64,000 bases of DNA from the NCBI RefSeq assembly GCF_012971745.1, contig NZ_CP048834.1:4768501-4832500 (forward strand), given 5' to 3'. Position numbers and translations under genes: made by a program. The notes beneath the pieces were generated by a model. The model did no database searches, was not told the DNA's origin, and saw only the letters and a list, made by a program, of their open reading frames with translations. How positions within the stretch are numbered: position 1 is the first letter of the stretch; each line of letters opens with the position of its first letter. Source of the DNA: Starkeya sp. ORNL1. GTDB lineage: Bacteria > Pseudomonadota > Alphaproteobacteria > Rhizobiales > Xanthobacteraceae. Shown one piece after another: positions 1 to 8,289 of the stretch.

Positions 1-2864
1 GGCGCTGCTTCCGACACGGCCGTCTCGGCCGACGCCGGCTCCGGAGCGATCTCGACTGGCGCGGCCTCGACCGCGGCCGGCTCGTCGCTCGGCTGCACCT
101 CGGCAACGGCTTCCGCGACATGCGTTTCCGCCGCCACGGTCTCGACCGTCGCGGTCTCAATGGCCGGCGCCTCGACCGCGGCCGGCTCGTCGCTCGGCTG
201 CACCTCGGCAACGGCTTCCGTGACATGCGTTTCCGCCGCCACGCTCTCGACCGTCGCGGCTTCGGCGGCCGTCGCCTCGTCCGCGACGGGTTCCGCCGTG
301 ACATCAGAGGCTGGCGCTTCGGTCACGGCCTGCTCAGCGGGGGCGTCGGCGATTTCGGCCGGCGCCTCGGTCGCCGGCTCCGGCGACGGGGCCGGGCGGC
401 GTTCCATGCGATAGCCGAGCGAGCGCAGGATCGAGGCGAAATCCTCGCCCGCGCAGCCGGCGAGGGAGGTCATCGCCACCGTGGCGACGAAGCCTGAACC
501 ATCGAAGGCGCCGGCCGGCTTCTCGCCCGGAGCGTTCGGACGCCAGGCCAGTGCCGGGCGGATCAAGTCGGCAAGCCGCTCAAGAATATCGATGCGCACC
601 GCGCGCGAGCCGGCGACGCGGAAGCCGACGGCGCGGTAGAGTCCCTTCTGGATCTCGTTGTCGACCGGGATCGAAGTGCGCCCCGAAGCCGCCAGATGCG
701 GCAGCTCGTCGAGGCCCTTCTGCTGCAGGCCGCCATGCTTCAGCGCCCAGAGCTGGGCGGCCAGCGTGCGCGGCGCCGGCTTCAGGAGCGCCGGGATATA
801 GATGTGGTGGGCGCCGAAGCGTACGCCGTGGCCACGCAGCAGCGCCCGCGCATCTTGCGGCAGCGCCTTCATCTCCTCGGCCACCTTGTGGCGCTCCAGC
901 ACGCCGAGCGCCTCGACCAGCTGGAAGGCGATGCCGCGTGCAATGCCGGTGATGTCCTCGGCACGGCCGAGTGCCAGCAGCGCGCCGAGCAGCTTCTCGA
1001 TATGCGCCTTCAGCCAGAGATCGAGCCGCGCCTGCACGCCGTCGCGCGCCGGGCCGGTCAGATGCTCGTCGGCAATGATCTTGAGGCGGGGGCTGAGCAC
1101 TTCCTCGCCGGGGATCAGCTTCGCCACGGGGTCGCCGACCCAGCGCAGCGTGCCGTCGGCGCTGAGCACGAAGGCGTCGTCCCCGCTCTCGGAGAGCTTG
1201 GCGGCGCGGCTCTCGATCTCGCCGGCCAGCGCCTTCTGCGCGGTTGCCCTGAGTGCCTTGGCCTCGGGGCCGCCCGCGGAAGGGTCGGCGGCAAATTGGA
1301 ACCCAAGAAGGTGGCCAATCACATGGCCCTCGACGACAACGTCGCCGCCCTTGGTGATTTCAGTGTCGAGCATCGTGTTCTCTCGCAGGCGCCGCATCAG
1401 GACGCTGGTTCGTCGGTCCACGAAACGGTGCGCCAGTCTCTCGTGCAGCGCGTCGGAGAGCTTATCCTCCACGCCGCGCGTGACACCTCGCCAGTGCTCC
1501 GGGTCTTCGAGCCAGTCCGGCCGGTTCGCGGCGAAGGTCCAGGTACGGATCTGCGCTATACGCCCCGACAGAGTGTCTATGTCACCTTCCGCTCGGTCCG
1601 CCAAGGCCACCTGGCGTGCAAACCAGTCAGTATCGATGCGGCCTCGGCGCATCAGGTCGCCATAGACGGTGATGACGAGATCGGTGTGCGAGGCGGGGGA
1701 AACCTTGCGATAGTCGGGAAGCTGGCACGCCTCCCACAAACGCTCGATTTCAGAAGCGCCTGTGGCGAAACGGCGAACCTCTTCCTGTCGCGCCGCAACC
1801 TCCAGCACCCGCACGTCGTCGGCGGTCGGCGCCCGCGTCAGCCCCTCCTCGCGGGGCACCTCGGCGAGGCTCATATGCAGCGCTTCGATGGAGCGGAAAT
1901 CGAGCGACGTGTTGCGCCATTGCAGCACGCGGTGCGGCTCGAAGCTGTGGCTCTCCAGCCGTTCCACCAGTTCGGCGTCGAACGGCGCGCAGCGGCCCGT
2001 CGTGCCGAACGTGCCGTCGCGCTGCGCGCGGCCGGCGCGGCCGGCGATCTGCGAGAGCTCTCCTGGATTGAGCCTGCGGAACTGCCAGCCGTCGAACTTC
2101 ACGTCGCCGGCGAAGGCGACATGGTCGACGTCGAGATTGAGCCCCATGCCGATGGCGTCGGTGGCGACCAGATAATCGACATCGCCGGATTGGTAGAGCG
2201 CGACCTGGGCGTTACGGGTGCGCGGCGACAGCGCGCCGAGCACCACTGCCGCGCCGCCGCGCTGGCGGCGGATCAGTTCGGCGATGGCATAGACCTCCTC
2301 CGCCGAGAAGGCGACGATGGCCGAGCGGCGCGGCAGGCGCGAAAGTTTCTTCTCGCCGGCGAAGGTCAGGTTCGACAGGCGTGGACGGACCAGGATGCTG
2401 ACGCCCGGCAGCAGCCGCTCCACCAGCGGGCGCATGGTGGCGGCGCCCAGCAGCAGCGTCTCCTCGCGGCCGCGACGGTTCAGCATACGGTCGGTGAAGA
2501 CGTGGCCGCGATCGAGATCGGCGGCGATCTGGATCTCGTCGAGCGCCACGAACGCCACATCGAGGTCGCGCGGCATCGCCTCCACCGTGGAGACCCAATA
2601 GCGCGGGTTGTGCGGCTTGATGCGCTCCTCGCCGGTGATCAGCGCGACCTGGTCGGCGCCGGCGCGCTCGACGAGGCGCTGATAGACCTCGCGGGCGAGC
2701 AGGCGCAGCGGCAGGCCGATCAATCCCGAGGAATGGCCCAGCATGCGCTCGATGGCGAGATGGGTCTTGCCGGTATTGGTGGGGCCGAGGACGGCGGTGA
2801 CGCCGCGAGCTCGCAGCGAAGGCGGCAGCGGCTTGGTGCCGTAGAGCGGCGTTGCAATGTTCAT
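1..2864 (-). CDS. SUV3-like superfamily II helicase (3' end cut by window)
   Basis: Probable ATP-dependent RNA/DNA helicase related to mitochondrial SUV3. From the ATG at 2864 the frame stays open for 954 codons to the window edge, so the C-terminus is missing. Walker A GPTNTGKT lies at residues 27-34, the DEIQ box near residue 110, and motif VI QIAGRAGR follows in the second RecA-like domain. A helicase-associated middle region is followed by a low-complexity Ala/Glu/Val/Pro tail containing a 35-residue tandem duplication. In Rhizobiales this type of helicase is often followed by an S4-domain RNA-binding protein, which would lie beyond the left edge; that is inference. The exact substrate is not known from sequence. 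Confidence 0.85.
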   Translation of the reverse strand, partial: MNIATPLYGTKPLPPSLRARGVTAVLGPTNTGKTHLAIERMLGHSSGLIGLPLRLLAREVYQRLVERAGADQVALITGEERIKPHNPRYWVSTVEAMPRDLDVAFVALDEIQIAADLDRGHVFTDRMLNRRGREETLLLGAATMRPLVERLLPGVSILVRPRLSNLTFAGEKKLSRLPRRSAIVAFSAEEVYAIAELIRRQRGGAAVVLGALSPRTRNAQVALYQSGDVDYLVATDAIGMGLNLDVDHVAFAGDVKFDGWQFRRLNPGELSQIAGRAGRAQRDGTFGTTGRCAPFDAELVERLESHSFEPHRVLQWRNTSLDFRSIEALHMSLAEVPREEGLTRAPTADDVRVLEVAARQEEVRRFATGASEIERLWEACQLPDYRKVSPASHTDLVITVYGDLMRRGRIDTDWFARQVALADRAEGDIDTLSGRIAQIRTWTFAANRPDWLEDPEHWRGVTRGVEDKLSDALHERLAHRFVDRRTSVLMRRLRENTMLDTEITKGGDVVVEGHVIGHLLGFQFAADPSAGGPEAKALRATAQKALAGEIESRAAKLSESGDDAFVLSADGTLRWVGDPVAKLIPGEEVLSPRLKIIADEHLTGPARDGVQARLDLWLKAHIEKLLGALLALGRAEDITGIARGIAFQLVEALGVLERHKVAEEMKALPQDARALLRGHGVRFGAHHIYIPALLKPAPRTLAAQLWALKHGGLQQKGLDELPHLAASGRTSIPVDNEIQKGLYRAVGFRVAGSRAVRIDILERLADLIRPALAWRPNAPGEKPAGAFDGSGFVATVAMTSLAGCAGEDFASILRSLGYRMERRPAPSPEPATEAPAEIADAPAEQAVTEAPASDVTAEPVADEATAAEAATVESVAAETHVTEAVAEVQPSDEPAAVEAPAIETATVETVAAETHVAEAVAEVQPSDEPAAVEAAPVEIAPEPASAETAVSEAA
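64..273. repeat. Two-copy 105-bp in-frame tandem repeat inside the helicase tail
   Basis: Two adjacent 105-bp units (64-168 and 169-273) are nearly identical and encode a 35-residue repeat with the core VAEVQPSDEPAAVEA on the minus strand. The period is a multiple of three, so the helicase frame is kept. The units differ by a few bases only, which suggests a recent duplication in a disordered tail. Confidence 0.85.
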
Positions 2865-3030
2865 GGGCCGGTTATGTCGTCCATCGGGCCGGCAGGCGGG
2901 CGGCCCTTGTAGCACATAGCCCGCGGCAGAGTCGCCACCGGGTGTGGGGAAGGAAGCGGCAGTATAGCGCGGCCTCCGGGGCGGCATATGGGAAGCGGGA
3001 CGGCGGGGTGCCAGTTCATTCAATCACGTC

Positions 3031-3124
3031 GTCATCCCGGACGGCCGGAACGGCGGATCCGGGATCGCGAAAACACTGAGGAGCGATCCCGGCTCTGCGC
3101 CCTGCGGGCTCCGGCCGGGATGAC
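3031..3124. repeat. Palindromic intergenic repeat, family A (forward form)
   Basis: Ends are gtcatcccgg and ccgggatgac, with inner arms gatccgggatcg and cgatcccggct, so the unit can fold into one long or two short hairpins. It lies between the helicase start and the end of the DUF3108 gene, which have the same orientation. Similar units occur at 8155, 42760 and 60962, and in reverse orientation at 18422 and 23163. Confidence 0.85.
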
Positions 3125-3142
3125 GACCTGTGGAATGGATCT

Positions 3143-3988
3143 CTAAGGCTGCGGCTTCTTCCCCGACGCCGAGGCCGGCTGCGCGCCGGTCGGCTCGGAG
3201 ACGAAGCTCAGCGCTTCCATCTCCGCCGTGCCGATCATGGTGGCGACCGAGACCTTGAACGGCACCAGCACGCGGGTGCCCGCCACCGGCGCCAGCCAGA
3301 CATAGACGTCCTTGTTCTCCATCATGTACTTCACGCCGGCGCGGCTCGGCCGGTGGCCGGAAACCGGCCGGTAGGCGACGCGGCACACCACGGCCGGTCC
3401 GTCATAGCCCTTCTCGGCCTTCACCTTGTCGGTGCGCACGTAGGACAAAGTGAGGTCATAGCGCTGGCGACCATCGAAGATAGAGAGGGTGCGATCGCAC
3501 GCGGCAGGGGAGAGCGGATCCGCGGTGCCGGGCACCAGGATCAGCGCCGCGGTCATCGGATCGAGCACGCCCTTCTTGTCGTCGTCGGAGACCGGCACCC
3601 GGTCCTTGGCGGGCGTGGTCGGCGGCTGCACCACCACGTTCTTGACGGCATTGGCGGTGAGCACGAGGCGGATCGCTTCCGCCTTCTTGTCGCTCTCCGC
3701 ATCCATGGCGAAGCTCTGCGGCGACAGTGCGCCGCGCTCGACGGTGCCGCGCGAGCCGGCCGACCCCTTGCCGGAGGACACTGCCTGCATCACCCCGGTG
3801 ACGCGGGCGCTGCCGGAGGCGGTGTAGCCCTTGCCGCCGATCTCGAGCAGGAAGGAGGCGCGGCCGAGCTCCAGCCCGGCGATCGACATCCGGTAGCGTG
3901 CTTCAAGCCGGCCGTCGGCATAGGTCGGACTGGAAGCGAGAATCGCCCCGGCAACCAGCCCACCCGCCGTCAAACCAAGCCGAAGCAT
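3143..3988 (-). CDS. DUF3108 domain-containing exported protein
   Basis: About 281 residues, with a clear N-terminal signal peptide (hydrophobic run followed by PTYADG) and a DUF3108-like body beginning with the motif YRMSIAGLELG. The family is periplasmic or outer-membrane associated and of unknown function; members often sit near L28 in alphaproteobacteria, as here. The start is uncertain: ATG at 3988 gives a complete signal peptide, while a TTG at 4018 would add ten residues. It is divergent from rpmB, and the intervening ~220 bases carry the rpmB promoter. A family A repeat lies just after the stop and could act as a terminator. Confidence 0.75.
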   Translation of the reverse strand: MLRLGLTAGGLVAGAILASSPTYADGRLEARYRMSIAGLELGRASFLLEIGGKGYTASGSARVTGVMQAVSSGKGSAGSRGTVERGALSPQSFAMDAESDKKAEAIRLVLTANAVKNVVVQPPTTPAKDRVPVSDDDKKGVLDPMTAALILVPGTADPLSPAACDRTLSIFDGRQRYDLTLSYVRTDKVKAEKGYDGPAVVCRVAYRPVSGHRPSRAGVKYMMENKDVYVWLAPVAGTRVLVPFKVSVATMIGTAEMEALSFVSEPTGAQPASASGKKPQP

Positions 3989-4112
3989 CGTGAAGAACCG
4001 AATCCATGCGATCGGCAAAAGGCCGATAGAATACTGTAACGGGATTTGCTGGCGGCGGAAGGCGGCGGAACTGTGACCCCCCGTTTCTGCACCGTATCGG
4101 TCAGCGCCGGTC

Positions 4113-4140
4113 TTGACGCGGCAAAGGGGCTTCCTTATAC
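4113..4140 (+). promoter_or_regulatory. Sigma-70 promoter for rpmB
   Basis: TTGACG (4113-4118), a 16-base spacer and TTATAC (4135-4140) form a near-consensus housekeeping promoter about 95 bases before the rpmB start. The -10 region is part of ttccttatac (4131-4140), whose exact reverse complement gtataaggaa (4219-4228) spans the rpmB ribosome binding site. Confidence 0.7.
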
Positions 4141-4235
4141 GAGCGCACTCTCTGGATCAGTGCCGCCGGTGCTGGGAAGGGGCCGCCATGCGTGGCCTCC
4201 GGTGCCTCGGCTGTTAAAGTATAAGGAAGTCCACG

Positions 4236-4523
4236 ATGTCCCGTCGGTGTGAACTTACCGGGAAGGCAGTTCTGACCGGCAATCGCGTGAGCCATTCGAA
4301 CCGCAAGACCCGCCGCCGCTTTCTGCCGAACCTGGTGAACGTCACGCTCGCCAGCGATGTGCTGAAGCGCTCGGTGAAGCTGCGCGTCAGCGCCAATGCG
4401 CTGAAGACCGTCGATCATCGCGGCGGCCTCGACGCCTTCCTCGTCAAGGCCCACATCGACGAGCTGTCGCCGAAGGCTGCCGAGCTGAAGCGCGCGGTCG
4501 AGAAGGCCCAGGCCGCAGCGTGA
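4236..4523 (+). CDS. rpmB: 50S ribosomal protein L28
   Basis: A 95-residue basic protein starting [10 protein letters not shown], with the L28 signatures [14 protein letters not shown] and LPNLVNVTL. The size matches alphaproteobacterial L28. It is a component of the large ribosomal subunit. A strong AAGGAAG ribosome binding site lies 6 bases before the ATG, and a near-consensus promoter lies upstream. L33 is not adjacent, so the gene is probably a single unit or co-transcribed with the VUT transporter that starts 48 bases later. Confidence 0.97.
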   Translation: MSRRCELTGKAVLTGNRVSHSNRKTRRRFLPNLVNVTLASDVLKRSVKLRVSANALKTVDHRGGLDAFLVKAHIDELSPKAAELKRAVEKAQAAA

Positions 4524-4533
4524 TCGCTGCTGC

Positions 4534-4554
4534 CTGAGCCTCAAGCAGGCTCAG
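4534..4554 (+). terminator. Hairpin after rpmB (weak or attenuating terminator)
   Basis: ctgagcct (4534-4541), loop caagc, and aggctcag (4547-4554) form a perfect 8-bp stem 10 bases after the rpmB stop. No good T-run follows directly, so it may be only partial. It ends 16 bases before the next start codon. Confidence 0.5.
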
Positions 4555-4570
4555 CCCAAAGGCTCTTTCC

Positions 4571-5188
4571 ATGAAGATCGCCGGCACCGAGGTCTCGCCC
4601 TCGCAGCTTGCGCTGCCCATCGCCGCCATGATCGGCGTGGTCGCGGCCTCGAACGTGCTGGTGCAATATCCGGTCGGCTTCCTCGGCCTCGAGGAAGTGC
4701 TGACCTATGGCGCCTTCAGCTATCCGCTCGCCTTCCTGGTCAATGACCTGACCAATCGCCGCTTCGGCCCGGCGGTGACGCGGCGCGTGGTCTATGTCGG
4801 CTTCGCGCTGGCGGTGCTGCTGTCGATCTGGCTGGCGACGCCGCGCATCGCGCTGGCCTCTGGCACCGCCTTCCTGGTCGGCCAGTTGCTCGACATCACC
4901 GTGTTCAACCGGTTGCGGCGCATGGACTGGTGGCAGGCGCCGCTGGCCGGCAGCGTGCTCGGCTCGGCGCTCGACACCGCCATCTTCTTCTCGCTGGCCT
5001 TTGCCGGCGACGCCTTCATGTCGGGGCCGGCGACCTATTTCGGCACCGTTACCGTACCGCTCTGGGTCGGCCTCGCCTTCTTCGATTTCCTGGTGAAGCT
5101 CGGCTGCGCGCTGGTCGCGCTGGTGCCCTATGGCGCGCTGATGGGCTGGCTCAAGCCCTGGAACGCACCGGCTTCCGCCGCTCGCTGA
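4571..5188 (+). CDS. VUT family (YhhQ-like) membrane transporter, likely queuosine precursor uptake
   Basis: A 205-residue integral membrane protein of the VUT/DUF165 family, with about six hydrophobic segments. Recognisable features are the N-terminal ASNVLVQYP stretch and LVNDLTNRRFG. E. coli YhhQ of this family imports queuosine precursors (preQ0/preQ1), so a role in tRNA modification supply is likely by family. It follows rpmB on the same strand with a hairpin between. Presence of gluQ further along (16.2 kb) fits an organism that makes glutamyl-queuosine tRNA, though the two genes are not linked. Confidence 0.8.
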   Translation: MKIAGTEVSPSQLALPIAAMIGVVAASNVLVQYPVGFLGLEEVLTYGAFSYPLAFLVNDLTNRRFGPAVTRRVVYVGFALAVLLSIWLATPRIALASGTAFLVGQLLDITVFNRLRRMDWWQAPLAGSVLGSALDTAIFFSLAFAGDAFMSGPATYFGTVTVPLWVGLAFFDFLVKLGCALVALVPYGALMGWLKPWNAPASAAR

Positions 5189-5194
5189 CCCTTC

Positions 5195-6199
5195 TCAGTT
5201 CTCCGCTCCAACCACGGCGAAGCGCAGCAGCAGCGTGCGCTGGATGCTGGAGAAATTGTCGTCCGAGATCACGGTGAGGATGGTCTCGCCGGCCGCGTTC
5301 ACGTGGATGGCGAGCGCTTCCATATTGTCGATCTGCGCGGTGCGGTCGGCGGTGAAGATGATCTCGCCGTCGATCTTCGCGCCCGGCTTGATGTCGCTCG
5401 CCGGGAAACGGCGCACCCGCATGCCGACGCCGGTCGCCCAGGTGAAGCGACGCTCCAGCAGATAGACGGATCCGTCCGGCGCCAGCGCGATATCGGTGGC
5501 GTCGAAATCCGGATGGCGGACGATGGTGAAGGGCGCCAGCTTGCCGCCGGTGACGATATAGCCGGGCAGCGCATTCTCGTTGCTCGGGCTTTTCTCGGCG
5601 ACCGCGACAAGTACGCCGCCCTTCGCGGCGCCGACCTTGCCCGGCAGCCAGGCCAGCGCCTCGATGCCTTCATTGTAGCCGAGCTTGGCCAGCGGTCCGC
5701 CCGAGGCGATGCGCTGGCCTTTGACATCAAGCGGGTCGTCACCCTTGAAGCTCCAGATCTCCTGCTTGCGCTCGATGCCAATCGCGTAGCCGTCGGGCGT
5801 CCTCGCCAGCGACTCGGTGTCGCCGCGGCTCTGGTCGGCGAGAGGGCGCCCGTCCGAGCCCAGAATCGGCGCGATGACGACGTCCGCGAGCCCGGTCGGC
5901 GCATCGCCGTTGCTGACGATGCGGCCGCGCAACCAGTGGCCGCGATCGGTCAGCGCGAGGAAATTCTCGCCTCTGGCATCGATGGTGAGTCCCGAAATGC
6001 CGCCGAAATCCTTGTTGTCGGCAGCGAGGACAAGGCCGCCACGATATTCGAGGTGACCGACACGCACGCGGCCGTCCGACATCAATGCGCGGATCGGAGT
6101 GGCGACGACGGTCACCCTGGACGGTTCGGCGCCGGCCGGAGCGGCGAGCGCGAGGAGCACGCCGAGGCCGATACCAAGCGCGGGCCTTTTTGGTGTCAT
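5195..6199 (-). CDS. Exported esterase-like-activity-of-phytase family protein
   Basis: About 334 residues from the ATG at 6199, which follows a good GGGAGTGAGGGG ribosome binding site and begins a textbook signal peptide ending AAPAGAEP. The mature part resembles the beta-propeller 'esterase-like activity of phytase' family (PF13449-like), with GGISGLTIDARGENFLALTDRG and DNMEALAIH typical of it. An upstream in-frame start at 6316 would add 39 non-signal residues and is rejected. The protein is expected to be periplasmic; substrate unknown. It converges on the VUT gene, with only 6 bases between the stops. Confidence 0.75.
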   Translation of the reverse strand: MTPKRPALGIGLGVLLALAAPAGAEPSRVTVVATPIRALMSDGRVRVGHLEYRGGLVLAADNKDFGGISGLTIDARGENFLALTDRGHWLRGRIVSNGDAPTGLADVVIAPILGSDGRPLADQSRGDTESLARTPDGYAIGIERKQEIWSFKGDDPLDVKGQRIASGGPLAKLGYNEGIEALAWLPGKVGAAKGGVLVAVAEKSPSNENALPGYIVTGGKLAPFTIVRHPDFDATDIALAPDGSVYLLERRFTWATGVGMRVRRFPASDIKPGAKIDGEIIFTADRTAQIDNMEALAIHVNAAGETILTVISDDNFSSIQRTLLLRFAVVGAEN

Positions 6200-6294
6200 C
6201 CCCTCACTCCCCTCGTCTTCGTGAATATCGTGGCCGTGGATTTCGCCGCAAAACCGGTCTAGCAGCCTGCGTGCCGCATCGGAGTGCAAGAGTG

Positions 6295-6828
6295 ATGACG
6301 ACTGTCGCCAAACCACAATTTACCGCCGGGCTCATCGTCGCGCTTGTCGGCGCCGCGACGCTGGCGGGGGCATGGTACTTCCAGCTCGTGGTCGGCCTCG
6401 CGCCGTGCCCGCTGTGCCTGGAACAGCGCATTCCCTATTATGTCGGCGTGCCGGTGGCGCTGATCGCGGTGCTGCTGGCGGCGCGCGGCAGCGTCGGCGG
6501 CTCGCGCGTCGTGCTGGGGCTCGCCGGGCTGCTGATGGCTGCCGGCGCGGTGCTCGCCGCCTATCATGCCGGCGTCGAGTGGCACTGGTGGGCAGGGCCT
6601 ACGACGTGCTCCGGCGCCGGGCCGGTGCAGGGCGGCAATCTCCTGACCGATCTCAGTACTGCGCGGGTGGTGCGGTGCGACGAGGCGCCATGGCGGCTCG
6701 CCGGTATCTCGCTCGCCGGCTACAACGCGCTGATTGCAGCCGCGCTGGCGCTCATTGCTCTCACCGCTGCGTTCAAATCGGACAATCGTCCGGCGACGGC
6801 TCACGGATCGAGCTCAGTATCCCAGTAA
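6295..6828 (+). CDS. dsbB: Disulfide bond formation protein B (DsbB family)
   Basis: A 177-residue four-helix membrane protein. The N-terminal CPLC redox pair is at Cys38/Cys41 (APCPLCLEQR), and a second cysteine pair lies in the periplasmic loop (TTCSGAG and RCDEAPW). DsbB reoxidises DsbA and passes electrons to quinone. ATG 6295 puts the first membrane segment directly after the start; earlier in-frame codons lie in the divergent gene's leader. The 3' end overlaps the convergent HNH gene by 28 bases. Confidence 0.88.
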   Translation: MTTVAKPQFTAGLIVALVGAATLAGAWYFQLVVGLAPCPLCLEQRIPYYVGVPVALIAVLLAARGSVGGSRVVLGLAGLLMAAGAVLAAYHAGVEWHWWAGPTTCSGAGPVQGGNLLTDLSTARVVRCDEAPWRLAGISLAGYNALIAAALALIALTAAFKSDNRPATAHGSSSVSQ

Positions 6829-7358
6829 AGATAGTCCATCCAGCTATCGTGCAGATAGTTGGGCGGGAAATGCCGGCCATTCTGGTGCAGGTCATGCACC
6901 GTCGGCTGGAACGGCGGCTGGCGCGGCAGCATGCGCGCCTCGGCCGGCATCATGCCGCCCTTGCGCAGATTGCAGGGCGAGCAGGCCGCGACCACGTTCT
7001 CCCACGTCGTCTGGCCGCCGCGCGAGCGGGGGATGACGTGGTCGAAGGTGAGGTCGTCGCGCGACTCGCAATATTGACAGGAGAAGCGATCGCGCAGGAA
7101 CACGTTGAACCGGGTGAAGGCGGGCTGGCGGGCCGGGCGGATGAAGGTCTTGAGCGAGACGACGCTCGGCAGCCGCATCTGGAAATTGGCGCTGGAGACC
7201 TGCCGCTCGTAATATTCAACGATATTCACGCGATCGAGGAACACCGCCTTGATCGCATCCTGCCAGGCCCAGACCGAGAGAGGGTAGTAGCTCAAGGGAC
7301 GATAATCCGCATTGAGCACCAAGGCAGGCCAGGAACCCGGAGACAACGCCGCCGTCAA
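6801..7358 (-). CDS. HNH endonuclease family protein
   Basis: About 185 residues. The HNH zinc-type core is visible as CQYCESRDDLTFDHVIPRSRGG followed by NVVAACSPCNLRKG, with the conserved N-terminal NADYRPLSYYPLS of the family common in alphaproteobacteria. The start is chosen as TTG at 7358: AGGAG stands 7 bases upstream and the protein then begins with a short leader before the conserved PALVLNADYRPL; TTG codons at 7373 and 7376 lack such a site. The family may nick or cut DNA; its cellular role is not established. Confidence 0.82.
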   Translation of the reverse strand: MTAALSPGSWPALVLNADYRPLSYYPLSVWAWQDAIKAVFLDRVNIVEYYERQVSSANFQMRLPSVVSLKTFIRPARQPAFTRFNVFLRDRFSCQYCESRDDLTFDHVIPRSRGGQTTWENVVAACSPCNLRKGGMMPAEARMLPRQPPFQPTVHDLHQNGRHFPPNYLHDSWMDYLYWDTELDP

Positions 7359-7468
7359 CCAACCGCTCCTCAACAAGGGGCGCCGGATCCGGCGGGCGCC
7401 GGGCGACGCACGCGGATACTCTACATGTTGCGTGTCAGCTTTGTGAAGCGCCTAAAATCGTAGGGTTT

Positions 7469-8128
7469 TCAAGCCAGAATCTTCGCCAGGAAGGCGCCGC
7501 CGCGCTCGAGGCCAGCCTGATCTATGCCGTGGCCGAGACCAGGCAAGAGAAATGATTCGGCCGTGATCCCCTGGGCGGCAAGGCTCGCGACGGCGCGCGG
7601 CAGATAACCCGGTGCGACCACCTCGTCCTCGTCGCCATGGATAAGCAGCACCGGGGGGCGGCTGGCGATGCGCGCTGCCGTCACCTCCTGCTCGCGTTCG
7701 GAGGGCCGCACATGGATGCCGGAATAGCCGAGTATGCCGGCGCAACGGCGTGGACGGCGCAGCCCGACATGCAGCGCCATCATCGTGCCCTGGCTGAAGC
7801 CGACCAATGCCATGCGGTCATCGGAGAGGCCGAGGCGGGCGAGTTCGGCATCGAGGAAGCCGCTCAACGCGGCCTCCGCCGCCTGCACGCCGATCCAGCG
7901 CTCGCGGTCATCGCGCTCGACATAGCCGAACCATTGCCGCCCGACCGGCGCTACTGCGCACGGCTCCGGTGCGTGCGGAGAAACGAAGGCGGCCTCCGGC
8001 AGCAGCGGCGCCCAGACCTTGCCGAGGTCGATGAGATCGCGCCCATCGGCGCCATAGCCATGCAGCAGCACGACGAGGGCGTTCGGAGGGCGGCCGGAGC
8101 GTGGGGCGAGGCGGGGGCCGTCGAGCAT
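7469..8128 (-). CDS. Carboxylesterase/phospholipase family alpha/beta hydrolase
   Basis: A 219-residue alpha/beta hydrolase of the YpfH/acyl-protein thioesterase type. LLHGYGADG forms the oxyanion region, GFSQG carries the nucleophilic serine, HGDEDEVV the acid and GLGHGID the histidine. No signal peptide, so probably cytoplasmic. It lies downstream of the glycosylase gene on the same strand, separated by a family A repeat. Substrate cannot be told from sequence. Confidence 0.85.
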   Translation of the reverse strand: MLDGPRLAPRSGRPPNALVVLLHGYGADGRDLIDLGKVWAPLLPEAAFVSPHAPEPCAVAPVGRQWFGYVERDDRERWIGVQAAEAALSGFLDAELARLGLSDDRMALVGFSQGTMMALHVGLRRPRRCAGILGYSGIHVRPSEREQEVTAARIASRPPVLLIHGDEDEVVAPGYLPRAVASLAAQGITAESFLLPGLGHGIDQAGLERGGAFLAKILA

Positions 8129-8154
8129 CTTGTCGGTTCTCCGTCAGGTTCTTC

Positions 8155-8272
8155 GTCATCCCGGAATTGCCGTCAGGCAATATCCGGGCAGGCAATATCC
8201 GGGATCGTATGAGGTTTGCGCCCTTTTCCTTCCGACGATCCCGGTTCTTCGCTTCGCATCGGCCGGGATGAC
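8155..8272. repeat. Palindromic intergenic repeat, family A, with internal duplication
   Basis: Same ends as the unit at 3031 (gtcatcccgg and ccgggatgac) in the forward form. It is longer because the segment caggcaatatccggg is present twice in tandem (about 8174-8201). It fills most of the gap between two same-strand genes. Confidence 0.8.
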
Positions 8273-8289
8273 GCCATGTCAGCGGGAAT

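Noticed and set aside
696..2912. 738-codon open frame on the plus strand
   Set aside because: It is antisense to the helicase, with a composition (His/Arg/Gly/Ala-rich) typical of the shadow frame of GC-rich genes, and no recognisable domain.
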